A stretch of 50,911 nt of DNA. Origin: Catenibacillus sp964565805 (lineage in GTDB: Bacteria; Bacillota; Clostridia; Lachnospirales; Lachnospiraceae). The notes beneath the pieces were generated by a model. That model worked only from the letters and a program-made list of their open reading frames with translations, was not told the DNA's origin and ran no database searches. The stretch lies in the NCBI GenBank assembly GCA_964565805.1, contig CAZMGH010000018.1, forward strand, positions 1-50,911, written 5' to 3'. Position 1 is the first letter of the stretch. Every line of letters begins with the position of its first letter. The translations under genes were made by a program, and so were the position numbers. This document shows positions 7,081 to 14,891 of the stretch, piece by piece.

Positions 7081-7097
7081 TGTAATATGTATGTAAT
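7081..7097 (+). promoter_or_regulatory. WalR-like box (at the transcription start)
   Basis: TGTAAT-ATGTA-TGTAAT matches the WalR direct-repeat pattern exactly and sits at the predicted start site, a position where binding would be expected to block rather than activate transcription. Confidence 0.55.
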
Positions 7098-7205
7098 ATT
7101 TAGTAACACTTTATTAAAATTATATCTACATATTATGTAAATCACTACAGCGGTTTCTATAGATATAGGAAGTCTGTACCAAAACTATTGCTAAGAGGTG
7201 AATTT

Positions 7206-8501
7206 ATGGTAGGCAAAACTTTTAAAAAGACCATCGCTAAAGCGACTGCATCTGTGATTGCTGCTGTTTTTTTAGTAGGAAGCTTTTCGGAAATGAGCTT
7301 TGCTGCACAGCTGGATGATACCCTGGCAGAAGCTGCAGCATATCAGCAGATAGATATTTTATCATTGGTCATGGATTCTGCCCAGGAACTTACAAAAAAT
7401 CCTTTTGAGTCCCTGATCGTCAGCAACTATGAACCATATCTGGCTGTTTACGAAGAGGCAGATGCTGCCAGTGAAGTTGTTGGAAAATTATATCCCGGTT
7501 CATATGGCGAGGTTGTTGAAAAAGGTGAGCAGTGGACAAAAATTACTTCTGGTGACGTGACAGGTTATGTTTTAACTGTCGATGTGGCCTTTGGTGAGGA
7601 AGCGGAAGCTCTTGCTGAGGACATTGGCGAAAAAGTTGTTAAGGTAAATGTGGAATCTTTAAATATCCGCAGCGGCCCTGATTTTTATTCGGATGTAATC
7701 TCTTCCGGAAAGAAGGACTCTACATATCGTATTGTGCCTGAGGGCAGTGAATATGATGAAGAATCCGGAGAGATATACTGGACAGAGGAATGGATCGAAG
7801 AAAATATCTCTGAAAATGAAACAGCAGATCAGGACACGGAAGCTTCTGCTGAGGCGGAACGTTTAAGCCCTTCAGCTGAGGAGATTACAGATCCTATTGA
7901 TGACTACAGCGGCGGACAGTGGTACCGTATCTGTCTGGATGATGTTTATTATGGATATGTATATGCCGATTATGTCAGTGTGGAAACCCAATTAGAGGAT
8001 GCTGTTTCTGCCGAGGAAGAGGCTGAGCTGGAAACTCAGCAACAGGCTGTCCAGGCTGCCGACCAGACCCAGGAAACTCAGCAGCAGACTCAGGCATCGG
8101 AGACTCAGACAGAAGCGTCTGAAACCCAGGCACTTTCAGTAAGCGCTGATGACGCATATCTTCTTGCGTGTCTTGTTTACTGCGAGGCTGGAAATCAGTC
8201 TTATGACGGTCAGCTGGCTGTGGCTAATGTGGTTTTAAACCGGGTAAAGAGTTCTTTATTCCCGAATACCATTAGTGAGGTTATTTATCAGTCCGGTCAG
8301 TTCAGTCCCGCGTCCAGCGGAAGCCTGTCAAGAACTTTGATCAATGGTCCGACAGATTCCTGTATTCAGGCAGCCAACGATGCCCTGGCAGGAAATAACA
8401 ATATTGGAGACTACCTGTTTTTCAATAATTTCGGCGCACCGTCCAATGCCAGCAGCTACTATTGGCTTGGCGACCATGTTTTCTATACATATAATTATTA
8501 A
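7206..8501 (+). CDS. Secreted SH3-domain cell-wall hydrolase, SleB/CwlJ family
   Basis: 431 residues. Signal peptide at 1-~34 (KKT, hydrophobic core, SFAAQ). Two bacterial SH3 domains follow (about 70-127 and 145-258); the second is split by an acidic insert at ~183-232. A Gln/Thr/Glu-rich linker (~262-312) leads to a C-terminal Hydrolase_2 (SleB/CwlJ) domain with the catalytic-site motif YCEAGNQ (Glu327) and VANVVLNRV. Such enzymes cleave peptidoglycan as lytic transglycosylases or amidases; with SH3 wall-binding domains and no sporulation context, a role in vegetative wall turnover is likely. Start chosen at ATG 7206, after AAGAGGTG, not the upstream in-frame codon. Two WalR-like boxes flank its promoter. 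Confidence 0.9.
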   Translation: MVGKTFKKTIAKATASVIAAVFLVGSFSEMSFAAQLDDTLAEAAAYQQIDILSLVMDSAQELTKNPFESLIVSNYEPYLAVYEEADAASEVVGKLYPGSYGEVVEKGEQWTKITSGDVTGYVLTVDVAFGEEAEALAEDIGEKVVKVNVESLNIRSGPDFYSDVISSGKKDSTYRIVPEGSEYDEESGEIYWTEEWIEENISENETADQDTEASAEAERLSPSAEEITDPIDDYSGGQWYRICLDDVYYGYVYADYVSVETQLEDAVSAEEEAELETQQQAVQAADQTQETQQQTQASETQTEASETQALSVSADDAYLLACLVYCEAGNQSYDGQLAVANVVLNRVKSSLFPNTISEVIYQSGQFSPASSGSLSRTLINGPTDSCIQAANDALAGNNNIGDYLFFNNFGAPSNASSYYWLGDHVFYTYNY

Positions 8502-8560
8502 TAGAAGCTTTTAGTAAAGGAGCTGGAAATTCCCTCAAAAGGCTGTTTTTAAACGTCTGA

Positions 8561-8585
8561 AGCCGGGATTTTCCGGCTCCTTTTT
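8561..8585 (+). terminator. Terminator of the cell-wall hydrolase gene
   Basis: AGCCGG (8561-8566) pairs with CCGGCT (8573-8578), followed by CC and five T. The right arm can alternatively pair with GGAGCTGGAAA at 8519-8529, giving a longer competing stem. Confidence 0.8.
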
Positions 8586-8596
8586 ATTTATTTTTG

Positions 8597-8625
8597 TTGA
8601 GGTTAATGGCATTTTGTATTATAAT
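8597..8625 (+). promoter_or_regulatory. Promoter of the yycJ-like gene
   Basis: TTGAGG (8597-8602), 17 bp, TATAAT (8620-8625). The start would be about 8632, immediately before the tandem structured repeats, which therefore form the transcript leader. Confidence 0.75.
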
Positions 8626-8635
8626 GAGAACGGTT

Positions 8636-8727
8636 CCCCTCATGCCGTGAGGGGATACGGCAATAATAATGAAATCCCGCAAGGGGATACCCTCATGCCG
8701 TGAGGGGATACGGCAATAATAATGAAA
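8636..8727 (+). repeat. Tandem structured leader repeats (two 38-bp copies, 53-bp period)
   Basis: 8637-8674 and 8690-8727 are identical. In the first copy CCCCTCA pairs with TGAGGGG around the loop TGCCG, and the loop plus flanking T (TGCCGT) is exactly complementary to ACGGCA just downstream, so an H-type pseudoknot can form; the second copy is the same apart from one fewer outer pair. Between the copies CCCGCAAGGGG forms a small GNRA-loop hairpin. The second copy ends within the ribosome-binding region of the next gene. I do not recognise the element. Confidence 0.8.
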
Positions 8728-8740
8728 GGATGGTTGTTTC

Positions 8741-9532
8741 ATGTATTTTGGGACCATCGCCAGTGGCAGCAGCGGAAACTGCCTATATGTAGGAACGGAT
8801 ACGACGCATGTGCTTGTTGATGCCGGGGTGAGCTGTAAAAAGATCCTGGCCGGTCTTTCGTCGTTTGGTGTTGACGGGAAGGATATACAGGCGATTCTTG
8901 TGACTCATGAGCATAGCGATCATATATCAGGCATTGGCGTTTTGTCGAGAAAGTTTCATATTCCGGTTTATACCACCTGCAAAACTGTTGGTGAAATACA
9001 TAAATGCCGGTCTTTAGGGGATTTAAGTAAAAGCAGCTTTTTTGCCATTGAACCAGACCGGCCTTTTAATATTGGAAATCTCCGGGTGGAGGCGTTTTCT
9101 ATTCCCCATGACGCGGCAGATCCGGTGAGCTATACTTTTGAAAGTGAGGGTTCAAAGATCGGGATCGCTACAGACCTGGGATATTTTGATGATATGATCG
9201 TACACAGTCTGGAAAATTCTGATCTTTTGTACCTGGAAGCCAATCATGATATACATATGCTCCAGGTCGGGCCATACCCTTATCCGTTAAAACAGCGTAT
9301 TTTAGGAAGCAGGGGCCATTTGTGCAATGAAATGGCAGGAAAATTAGTGGCCCTGCTGCGCAATGAACATTTAAAGCATGTGATCCTGGGGCATTTAAGC
9401 AAGGAAAATAATTATCCGGACCTGGCCCTGCAGACGGTTCTCCTGGAAGCTTTTTCAGAACCTGAGCAGGAGGACCGGCCGGAGGTTTTTGTTGCGCCAA
9501 GAGACGAAGCATCTGCTCTTGTGACCATTTAA
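8741..9532 (+). CDS. Metallo-beta-lactamase-fold hydrolase, YycJ/WalJ family
   Basis: 263 residues, the usual length for YycJ/WalJ. The metal-binding motif THEHSDH is at residues 55-61 (H56, H58, D60, H61), preceded by LVDAG and followed by the GHLSKEN histidine motif near the C-terminus. In Bacillus and relatives walJ sits in the walRK operon and affects cell division/replication coordination and wall homeostasis; the family are predicted nucleases. Here it stands downstream of a cell-wall hydrolase instead of walRK. Start ATG 8741 follows AAAGGATG. It has its own promoter and a duplicated structured leader, and is followed by a terminator. Confidence 0.88.
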   Translation: MYFGTIASGSSGNCLYVGTDTTHVLVDAGVSCKKILAGLSSFGVDGKDIQAILVTHEHSDHISGIGVLSRKFHIPVYTTCKTVGEIHKCRSLGDLSKSSFFAIEPDRPFNIGNLRVEAFSIPHDAADPVSYTFESEGSKIGIATDLGYFDDMIVHSLENSDLLYLEANHDIHMLQVGPYPYPLKQRILGSRGHLCNEMAGKLVALLRNEHLKHVILGHLSKENNYPDLALQTVLLEAFSEPEQEDRPEVFVAPRDEASALVTI

Positions 9533-9584
9533 CCCCTAAGATATTTACAGGCATAGGGCCGGTGTGATTATATGACAGGCATTT

Positions 9585-9606
9585 GCCTGGCAGCAGGCGC
9601 TTTTTT
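9585..9606 (+). terminator. Terminator of the yycJ-like gene
   Basis: GCCTG (9585-9589) and CAGGC (9594-9598), then GC and six T. An overlapping CAGGC-ATTT-GCCTG hairpin (9576-9589) competes for the left arm. Confidence 0.65.
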
Positions 9607-9623
9607 GGGGCCGGACACGGATG

Positions 9624-9652
9624 AATGTCGTTTCTTTGCGGCACACTATAAT
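9624..9652 (+). promoter_or_regulatory. Possible promoter of the ACT-protein operon
   Basis: Perfect -10 TATAAT at 9647-9652 but no good -35 at 17 bp. It is 38 bases upstream of the ACT gene and downstream of the yycJ terminator. Confidence 0.4.
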
Positions 9653-9689
9653 CAAACCCTGTGACAAAGGGAGATAAAGGAGTTAAAAG

Positions 9690-9962
9690 ATGAAAAAAAC
9701 AATTATTACTGTCATCGGCAAAGACACTGTAGGAATTATCGCAAAGGTATGCACCTACCTGGCAGACCACCAGGTCAATGTACTGGATATTTCTCAGACC
9801 ATTGTCCAGGGATTTTTTAACATGATGATGATCGTAGACGCGAATCATGCGGACAAGCCGTTTGAGACACTCTCCAGTGAGCTTACTCACCTTGGTGAAC
9901 AGATCGGTGTATCTATAAAAATGCAGCACGAGGATATTTTCAACAGCATGCACAGAATCTGA
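9690..9962 (+). CDS. ACT-domain protein, UPF0237 family
   Basis: 90 residues making a single ACT domain: IITVIGKDTVGIIAKV at the N-terminus (beta strand plus the Gly-containing ligand turn) and a second beta-alpha-beta unit. ACT domains bind small molecules, often amino acids, to control enzymes. In many Firmicutes this small protein is encoded directly before a UPF0210 protein, as here (15-bp gap), so the two are likely partners. The ribosome site AAAGGAG precedes ATG 9690. Ligand not predictable. Confidence 0.9.
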   Translation: MKKTIITVIGKDTVGIIAKVCTYLADHQVNVLDISQTIVQGFFNMMMIVDANHADKPFETLSSELTHLGEQIGVSIKMQHEDIFNSMHRI

Positions 9963-9977
9963 TAAAAGGAGAGGCCT

Positions 9978-11342
9978 ATGATAAATTTATTTGAGGTTCA
10001 GGAAACAAACAAAATGATCGAGGAGTCCAACCTGGATGTGCGTACCATTACGCTGGGGATCCGTCTGTTGGACTGCTGCGACAGAGATGTGGACCGTCTC
10101 TGCGAAAACATATACAACAAGATCACAACCGCAGCCAAAGACCTGGTTGCTACCGGGGAAGCGATTTCTCTTGAGTACGGAATTCCTATCGTAAACAAGA
10201 GGATCTCTGTTACCCCCATTTCTCTTGTAGGCGGTTCCTGCTGCAAAAGCCCTGAGGATTACGTGAAAATTGGAAAAACTTTGGACGCTGCCGCAAAGAA
10301 GGTGGGCGTAAACTTTCTTGGAGGCTTTTCCGCCCTTGTATCTAAAGGAATGACAAAAAGCGACCGTCTTTTGATCGACGCGATTCCGGAAACATTGACA
10401 TCTACAGAAAGAGTGTGCAGCTCTGTCAACGTAGGCTCCACAAAAACCGGCATTGACATGGATGCAGTAAAGCTCCTTGGGGAAAAGATTCTTGAAACTG
10501 CTAAATTAACAAAAGATATTGATTCCGGCGGCTGCGCCAAACTGGTGGTTTTCTGCAACGCTCCCGATGACAATCCATTTATGGCAGGCGCTTTTCATGG
10601 CGTAACCGAAGGGGATCTGGTTATTAACGTAGGTGTCAGCGGACCCGGCGTTGTTAAGCGGGCTTTGGAAGAGGTCCGGGGAAAAGATTTTGAAACCTTA
10701 TGCGAAACCATTAAAAAGACCGCGTTTAAAGTGACCCGTGTGGGACAGCTGGTAGCTTCTGCCGCAGCCCGCCGCATGAATGTGCCTTTTGGTATTGTGG
10801 ACCTTTCTCTGGCTCCTACACCGGCCATTGGCGACAGTGTGGCAGAGATCCTTGAAGAAATCGGTCTGGAGCGGGTCGGCGCTCCCGGGACAACAGCAGC
10901 TTTGGCGCTTTTAAATGACCAGGTAAAAAAAGGCGGCGTTATGGCATCTTCTTATGTAGGCGGCCTGTCCGGCGCGTTTATCCCTGTATCTGAGGATCAG
11001 GGCATGATCGATGCTGTAAATGCAGGCGCCCTGACTCTGGAAAAACTTGAGGCCATGACCTGTGTTTGTTCTGTAGGTCTGGATATGATTGCTGTTCCCG
11101 GAGATACAAAAGCTACGACAATTTCCGGCATTATTGCTGATGAGATGGCCATTGGCATGATCAATCAAAAGACTACGGCAGTGCGTCTGATCCCTGTATG
11201 GGGCAAGGGCGTGGGGGAAGTGGCTGAGTTTGGCGGTCTGCTGGGCTACGCTCCGGTAATGCCTGTAAATTCCTTTGGCTGTGACGCGTTTATCCGGCGG
11301 GGCGGACGAATTCCTGCGCCGATCCACAGTTTTAAAAATTAA
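9978..11342 (+). CDS. UPF0210 (DUF711, PFL-like) family protein
   Basis: 454 residues, typical of the family, which has a pyruvate-formate-lyase-like barrel fold but no established reaction. Recognised by the N-terminal ETNKMIEESNLDVRTITLGI segment, the VGGSCCKSPEDYVKIGKTLD region and the long Gly-rich C-terminal half. There is no glycyl-radical loop, so it is not a PFL enzyme. AAAGGAGAGG precedes ATG 9978. Its partner ACT protein lies upstream and a dipeptidase 14 bp downstream, which hints at amino-acid or peptide metabolism; that link is inference only. Confidence 0.9.
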   Translation: MINLFEVQETNKMIEESNLDVRTITLGIRLLDCCDRDVDRLCENIYNKITTAAKDLVATGEAISLEYGIPIVNKRISVTPISLVGGSCCKSPEDYVKIGKTLDAAAKKVGVNFLGGFSALVSKGMTKSDRLLIDAIPETLTSTERVCSSVNVGSTKTGIDMDAVKLLGEKILETAKLTKDIDSGGCAKLVVFCNAPDDNPFMAGAFHGVTEGDLVINVGVSGPGVVKRALEEVRGKDFETLCETIKKTAFKVTRVGQLVASAAARRMNVPFGIVDLSLAPTPAIGDSVAEILEEIGLERVGAPGTTAALALLNDQVKKGGVMASSYVGGLSGAFIPVSEDQGMIDAVNAGALTLEKLEAMTCVCSVGLDMIAVPGDTKATTISGIIADEMAIGMINQKTTAVRLIPVWGKGVGEVAEFGGLLGYAPVMPVNSFGCDAFIRRGGRIPAPIHSFKN

Positions 11343-11356
11343 TAGGAGACGATAGT

Positions 11357-12820
11357 ATGAGTAATGTGCTTAACGGCCTGGAGCCTTCCGGCGTTTTTCG
11401 TTTTTTTGAGGAGATCTGCAGGATTCCCCATGGTTCAGGAAATGTAAAAGCCATCAGCGATTTCTGTGTCGCTTTTGCAAAAGAACGGGGCCTGGAAGTT
11501 TATCAGGATGATGTATATAATGTAATCATTAAAAAACCGGCAAGTCCGGGGATGGAATCAGCTCCCGGAGTGATTCTTCAGGGCCATTTGGATATGGTAT
11601 GTGAAAAAAACGCGGACGTGGACTTTGACTTTGAAAAAGACAGCCTGCGCCTTGCTGTTGACGGAGATGACATTCACGCTCAGGGAACGACACTCGGCGG
11701 CGATGACGGCATTGCGGTAGCTATGGGCCTGGCGATTTTGGATGATGATTCTATTCCCCATCCGCCTTTGGAAGTACTGTTCACCACAGAGGAAGAGACT
11801 GGTATGGACGGAGCCCAGAACTTGGACTGCTCTAAGCTGAACGCGAAGTATATGATCAACATTGATTCAGAGGAAGAGGGCGTGATCACTGCCGGATGCG
11901 CCGGCGGCTTAAAAAGCCATGCTGTTATTCCGGCTCAGTGGATGGAATACAGCGGTGTAAAATATACGCTTAACGTCAGCGGTCTTTTAGGCGGCCATTC
12001 CGGTACAGAGATCCATCTTGGCCGGGCAAATGCCAATAAGCTTATGGGACGCCTTCTGTTTTCCCTGAGTAAAGCTGCAGAGTTTGGGCTGGTTTATGTA
12101 CAGGGCGGCGCTAAAGATAACGCGATTGCCAGAGATGCTGATGCTGTGGTAGTGATCCCTCAGGATCAGTGCGGTCAGGCAGAGAAAGTCATTAATGCCT
12201 GCGCGGCTGATTTTAAAAATGAATACCGGGCCTGTGACCCTAATGTTACAGTAAATTTTGAGAAAAAAGAGGCTTATGAGGGCGAGGCCTTTACTTTTTC
12301 CACTGCTCAAAAAGTGATCTATCTGCTTTTAAATACCCCTTATGGCGTACAGACCATGAGCGCGGAGCTGCCCGGACTGGTGGAAAGTTCTCTGAACCTA
12401 GGGGCAGTCACTATGGATCATGAATCTGTTACCCTAACCTGGGCTGTGAGAAGCAGCGTCAGCTCAAGAAAATGGCTGATGAATGATCGGTTAATGTATA
12501 TGACAGAAATGCTTGGAGGCACTTACACTTACGGGGGGGATTATCCTGCATGGGCATATCGCTCCCAGTCACCTCTTCGCGACTTGGCTGTGGATACTTA
12601 CGAAGCTATGTTTGGAAAAAAGCCCCAGGTATGCACCGTCCACGCAGGACTGGAGTGCGGCCTGTTTGCAGAGAAAATGCCCCAGGAAGATATGATCTCT
12701 ATCGGTCCGGATATTAAGGATATTCATACACCGGGAGAACGCCTGAGTATTTCCTCTACGAAACGGACCTTTGACTATATATGCCAGATGTTAAAAAGTT
12801 TTGGGCGGTTGGAGAAATGA
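11357..12820 (+). CDS. pepD: Aminoacyl-histidine dipeptidase (PepD, M20 family)
   Basis: 487 residues, the usual size. Cytosolic dipeptidase that hydrolyses Xaa-His and other dipeptides with two metal ions. Metal/catalytic motifs: GHLDMVCEK (His, Asp), TTLGGDDGIAVAMG (bridging Asp), TEEETGMDGA (catalytic Glu-Glu), the lid domain between ~190 and 380, and a C-terminal HAGLECG histidine. Start ATG 11357 after AGGAGACG. The stop codon overlaps the start of the next gene (ATGA), so the pair is translationally coupled. Confidence 0.93.
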   Translation: MSNVLNGLEPSGVFRFFEEICRIPHGSGNVKAISDFCVAFAKERGLEVYQDDVYNVIIKKPASPGMESAPGVILQGHLDMVCEKNADVDFDFEKDSLRLAVDGDDIHAQGTTLGGDDGIAVAMGLAILDDDSIPHPPLEVLFTTEEETGMDGAQNLDCSKLNAKYMINIDSEEEGVITAGCAGGLKSHAVIPAQWMEYSGVKYTLNVSGLLGGHSGTEIHLGRANANKLMGRLLFSLSKAAEFGLVYVQGGAKDNAIARDADAVVVIPQDQCGQAEKVINACAADFKNEYRACDPNVTVNFEKKEAYEGEAFTFSTAQKVIYLLLNTPYGVQTMSAELPGLVESSLNLGAVTMDHESVTLTWAVRSSVSSRKWLMNDRLMYMTEMLGGTYTYGGDYPAWAYRSQSPLRDLAVDTYEAMFGKKPQVCTVHAGLECGLFAEKMPQEDMISIGPDIKDIHTPGERLSISSTKRTFDYICQMLKSFGRLEK

Positions 12821-13467
12821 TCGCAAGTATCTTATTTGATATGGACGGGGTGCTGATTGACAGCCAGCCGATGCACTATGAAGCGGACGTAGAAACTTTG
12901 AAACATTTCGGCGTTTGTGTGACTGTAAAGGATGTGGAAAAGTATGCCGGTACCACGAACCTGGACCGGTATACCCGCTTTAAAGAAGATTATGCCATGG
13001 ACGCTTCGGTGGATACTATGGTAGCGTACCGGGAGCAGTGTATTATGGACATGATCCATTCTCGGGATATTTCAGTTATTGAAGGGATCCGGGAACTTTT
13101 AAAGGACATCCGCGGCCGTCATCTAAAAACCGCCGTCGCTTCATCCTCGTCCTATGATCTGATTTATGCTGTCCTGGATAAGCTTTCGATCCGGGAGTAT
13201 TTTGATCAGGTGGTCAGCGGGGAGGATTTGAAAAATTCCAAGCCAGCTCCGGACATTTTTCTGAAAACTGCCCGGCAACTGGAAAGTGATCCTGAGGAAT
13301 GTGTGGTTATTGAAGATTCGGGAAATGGTGTTCTGGCAGGGATCCGGGCTGGGATGAAGGTTGTCGGTTATGTGAATCCCACCTCCGGAAAGCAGGATCT
13401 TTCCCTCGCAACAAGGATCATTACATCCTTGTTAGAGATTACAGCCAGGGATCTGTTAAAACTCTGA
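12817..13467 (+). CDS. HAD-superfamily hydrolase (beta-phosphoglucomutase-like)
   Basis: 216 residues. HAD motif I LFDMDGVLIDS with nucleophile and acid Asp, a helical cap domain (~15-85), motif II ASSSS, motif III Lys in NSKPAPDIF, and motif IV EDSGNG. The pattern is that of the phosphatase/beta-phosphoglucomutase subgroup, which acts on sugar phosphates; the exact substrate is not predictable. Start chosen at ATG 12817, overlapping the pepD stop as ATGA, with GGAG at 12811; an upstream in-frame codon would add 12 unrelated residues. Last gene of the ACT-UPF0210-pepD operon. Confidence 0.88.
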   Translation: MIASILFDMDGVLIDSQPMHYEADVETLKHFGVCVTVKDVEKYAGTTNLDRYTRFKEDYAMDASVDTMVAYREQCIMDMIHSRDISVIEGIRELLKDIRGRHLKTAVASSSSYDLIYAVLDKLSIREYFDQVVSGEDLKNSKPAPDIFLKTARQLESDPEECVVIEDSGNGVLAGIRAGMKVVGYVNPTSGKQDLSLATRIITSLLEITARDLLKL

Positions 13468-13516
13468 TTGAATGAAAAATAACTGATCACCAAAAGATAG
13501 ATAGCAATTTAAAATA

Positions 13517-13573
13517 GATAGATTGCGTATTAAATAATTATTTTGCGATCTATCCGATCCAGATTTTTCTTTT
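13517..13573. terminator. Hairpin between convergent HAD and LacI genes
   Basis: GATAGATTGC (13517-13526) pairs with GCGATCTATC (13545-13554) with one G-U pair around an 18-nt loop; a T-rich tract follows at 13565-13578. It probably ends the HAD operon. Confidence 0.55.
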
Positions 13574-13594
13574 TTTTTATTTCGGTATCTAGCT

Positions 13595-14608
13595 TTATGC
13601 CAGGCTTTTCTTCGGCGCCGGGCCGGTGGATTCCCGAATAATAAGGCTGGCGTGGAGCAGGAGCGTTCCCATAGGGACCTGATCTAAAAGGCTGGACAGA
13701 GCGTAGTAGCCGCTTTTTCCCAGCATGATCCTGTCCTGATGCACGGAGGTCATAGGGGGAGAGGTGTAGGCACAGATCGGCAGGTCATCAAAGCCGATAA
13801 TGCTTATATCTCCGGGAACGTTATAACCTAACTGCTGGCACTGGATCATCGCTGCGTTTGCCAGAAGGTCGTGGCTGCATACAATAGCGGTGGCGCCCAT
13901 TTTTAAAAGCCTGGGGACATGTTTTTCCATAGATTCCGTTATGTAAAAGGAGGCCCCGGACATGGAGGGATCTGTATGAAGGCCGTTTTGCCGCATAGCA
14001 TTAAAAAAAGATTTGTGGCGGACCTGCATAACAAAGGATCCCAGGGCGCCGCTTAAATATCCGATCTTTTTGTGGCCCTGTTTTTTTAAGTAAGTTACAG
14101 CCATGTCCATGCCTTCATCGTTATCGATACCTACACTGGCCACACATGGGTTTGACTTTATATAGTTATCATACAAAGCTGTAGGGGTGCGGCAGGTTTT
14201 AAAATCCTTCATCCACGGATCGTTTAAGGAAAAACCAAGAACATAAGCTCCGATATAGTGGTTTTGAAGCATAAAAACATCGTAGGAAATGGATTTCTGC
14301 AGTTTTTCATCCACCGGCACCACATCCACCATATACCCTGAAAGCTCGGCCATTTGGCGGAAGCCTGTAATAAAATCATAGCCAAACTGGTGGGGCTTTT
14401 CGTATTCAATATTTTCTATAAGGATACACAGCTTCTTTTCGCCGGTCTTTTCCCGGCGGATCTTTGAATAGCCCATAGCAATCGCTGTTTCTAAAATATT
14501 TTTCCGGAGTCCCTCGCTAATATCCGAAGCTCCGTTTAATGCTTTTGAAACGGTACTTTTGGAAACTCCCATTTCGTTAGCAATATCTTGTAATGTTACC
14601 ATAATCAT
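13595..14608 (-). CDS. LacI-family transcriptional regulator of the maltodextrin/glycogen operon
   Basis: 337 residues. N-terminal LacI helix-turn-helix (VTLQDIANEMGVSKSTVSKALNG, residues 4-26) and a periplasmic-binding-protein-like sugar-sensing domain from ~60, including the typical SIIGFDDLPI segment. It is divergent from the maltodextrin importer, so it most likely represses that operon and releases it on binding maltose/maltodextrin or a derivative. Start ATG 14608 follows GAAGGGA; ATG 14602 is an alternative. Palindromic GTTTCG/CGAAAC sites lie at both divergent promoters. Confidence 0.92.
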   Translation of the reverse strand: MIMVTLQDIANEMGVSKSTVSKALNGASDISEGLRKNILETAIAMGYSKIRREKTGEKKLCILIENIEYEKPHQFGYDFITGFRQMAELSGYMVDVVPVDEKLQKSISYDVFMLQNHYIGAYVLGFSLNDPWMKDFKTCRTPTALYDNYIKSNPCVASVGIDNDEGMDMAVTYLKKQGHKKIGYLSGALGSFVMQVRHKSFFNAMRQNGLHTDPSMSGASFYITESMEKHVPRLLKMGATAIVCSHDLLANAAMIQCQQLGYNVPGDISIIGFDDLPICAYTSPPMTSVHQDRIMLGKSGYYALSSLLDQVPMGTLLLHASLIIRESTGPAPKKSLA

Positions 14609-14644
14609 TGCGTCCCTTCATTACATTTCTGGAGATTTATCTTT

Positions 14645-14673
14645 ATTATAGTCTATCTCATAGATAAAATCAA
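14645..14673 (-). promoter_or_regulatory. Promoter of the LacI-family gene
   Basis: On the minus strand TTGATT (14668-14673), 17 bp, TATAAT (14645-14650). Confidence 0.8.
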
Positions 14674-14678
14674 TAATA

Positions 14679-14708
14679 TTACGAAACATTTTCAAAGGAG
14701 TTTCGTAA
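14679..14708. promoter_or_regulatory. Putative LacI-type operator next to the regulator promoter
   Basis: TTACGAAAC (14679-14687) and GTTTCGTAA (14700-14708) are perfect 9-bp arms with a 12-bp spacer, ending 5 bp upstream of the regulator -35. The CGAAAC half-site recurs at the divergent promoter. Confidence 0.6.
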
Positions 14709-14812
14709 ATGTGAGTAAGAGGTGTTCCGTAAAAATTCACAAAAACAGTCAAATAAAACTGTATAAAACAGAGAAAAGCATCGCATATGCGCAAAAATAA
14801 ACAAAAACCGTC

Positions 14813-14841
14813 TTGACGTATTTTGAAAACGGGACTATGAT
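14813..14841 (+). promoter_or_regulatory. Promoter of the maltodextrin import/degradation operon
   Basis: TTGACG (14813-14818), 17 bp, TATGAT (14836-14841). A 10-bp palindrome CGCATATGCG lies 21 bp upstream (14782-14791). Confidence 0.8.
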
Positions 14842-14849
14842 AAGCACAA

Positions 14850-14876
14850 CGAAACAAATCGAAACCATATGTTTCG
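14850..14876 (+). promoter_or_regulatory. Putative LacI-type operator at the operon start site
   Basis: CGAAAC (14850-14855), then the palindrome CGAAAC-CATAT-GTTTCG (14860-14876), just downstream of the -10 and before the first gene. This position fits repression by the adjacent LacI protein. Confidence 0.65.
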
Positions 14877-14891
14877 AGAAAGGGGATTACC

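Noticed and set aside
8636..8727. CRISPR-like appearance of the two 38-bp repeats
   Set aside because: Only two units, the interval is 15 bp and itself part of the structured motif, and there are no cas genes.
9168..9953. Long minus-strand ORF (261 codons) opposite yycJ and the ACT gene
   Set aside because: It is antisense to two well-supported genes and their terminator, and its product is compositionally random (Cys/His/Pro-rich).
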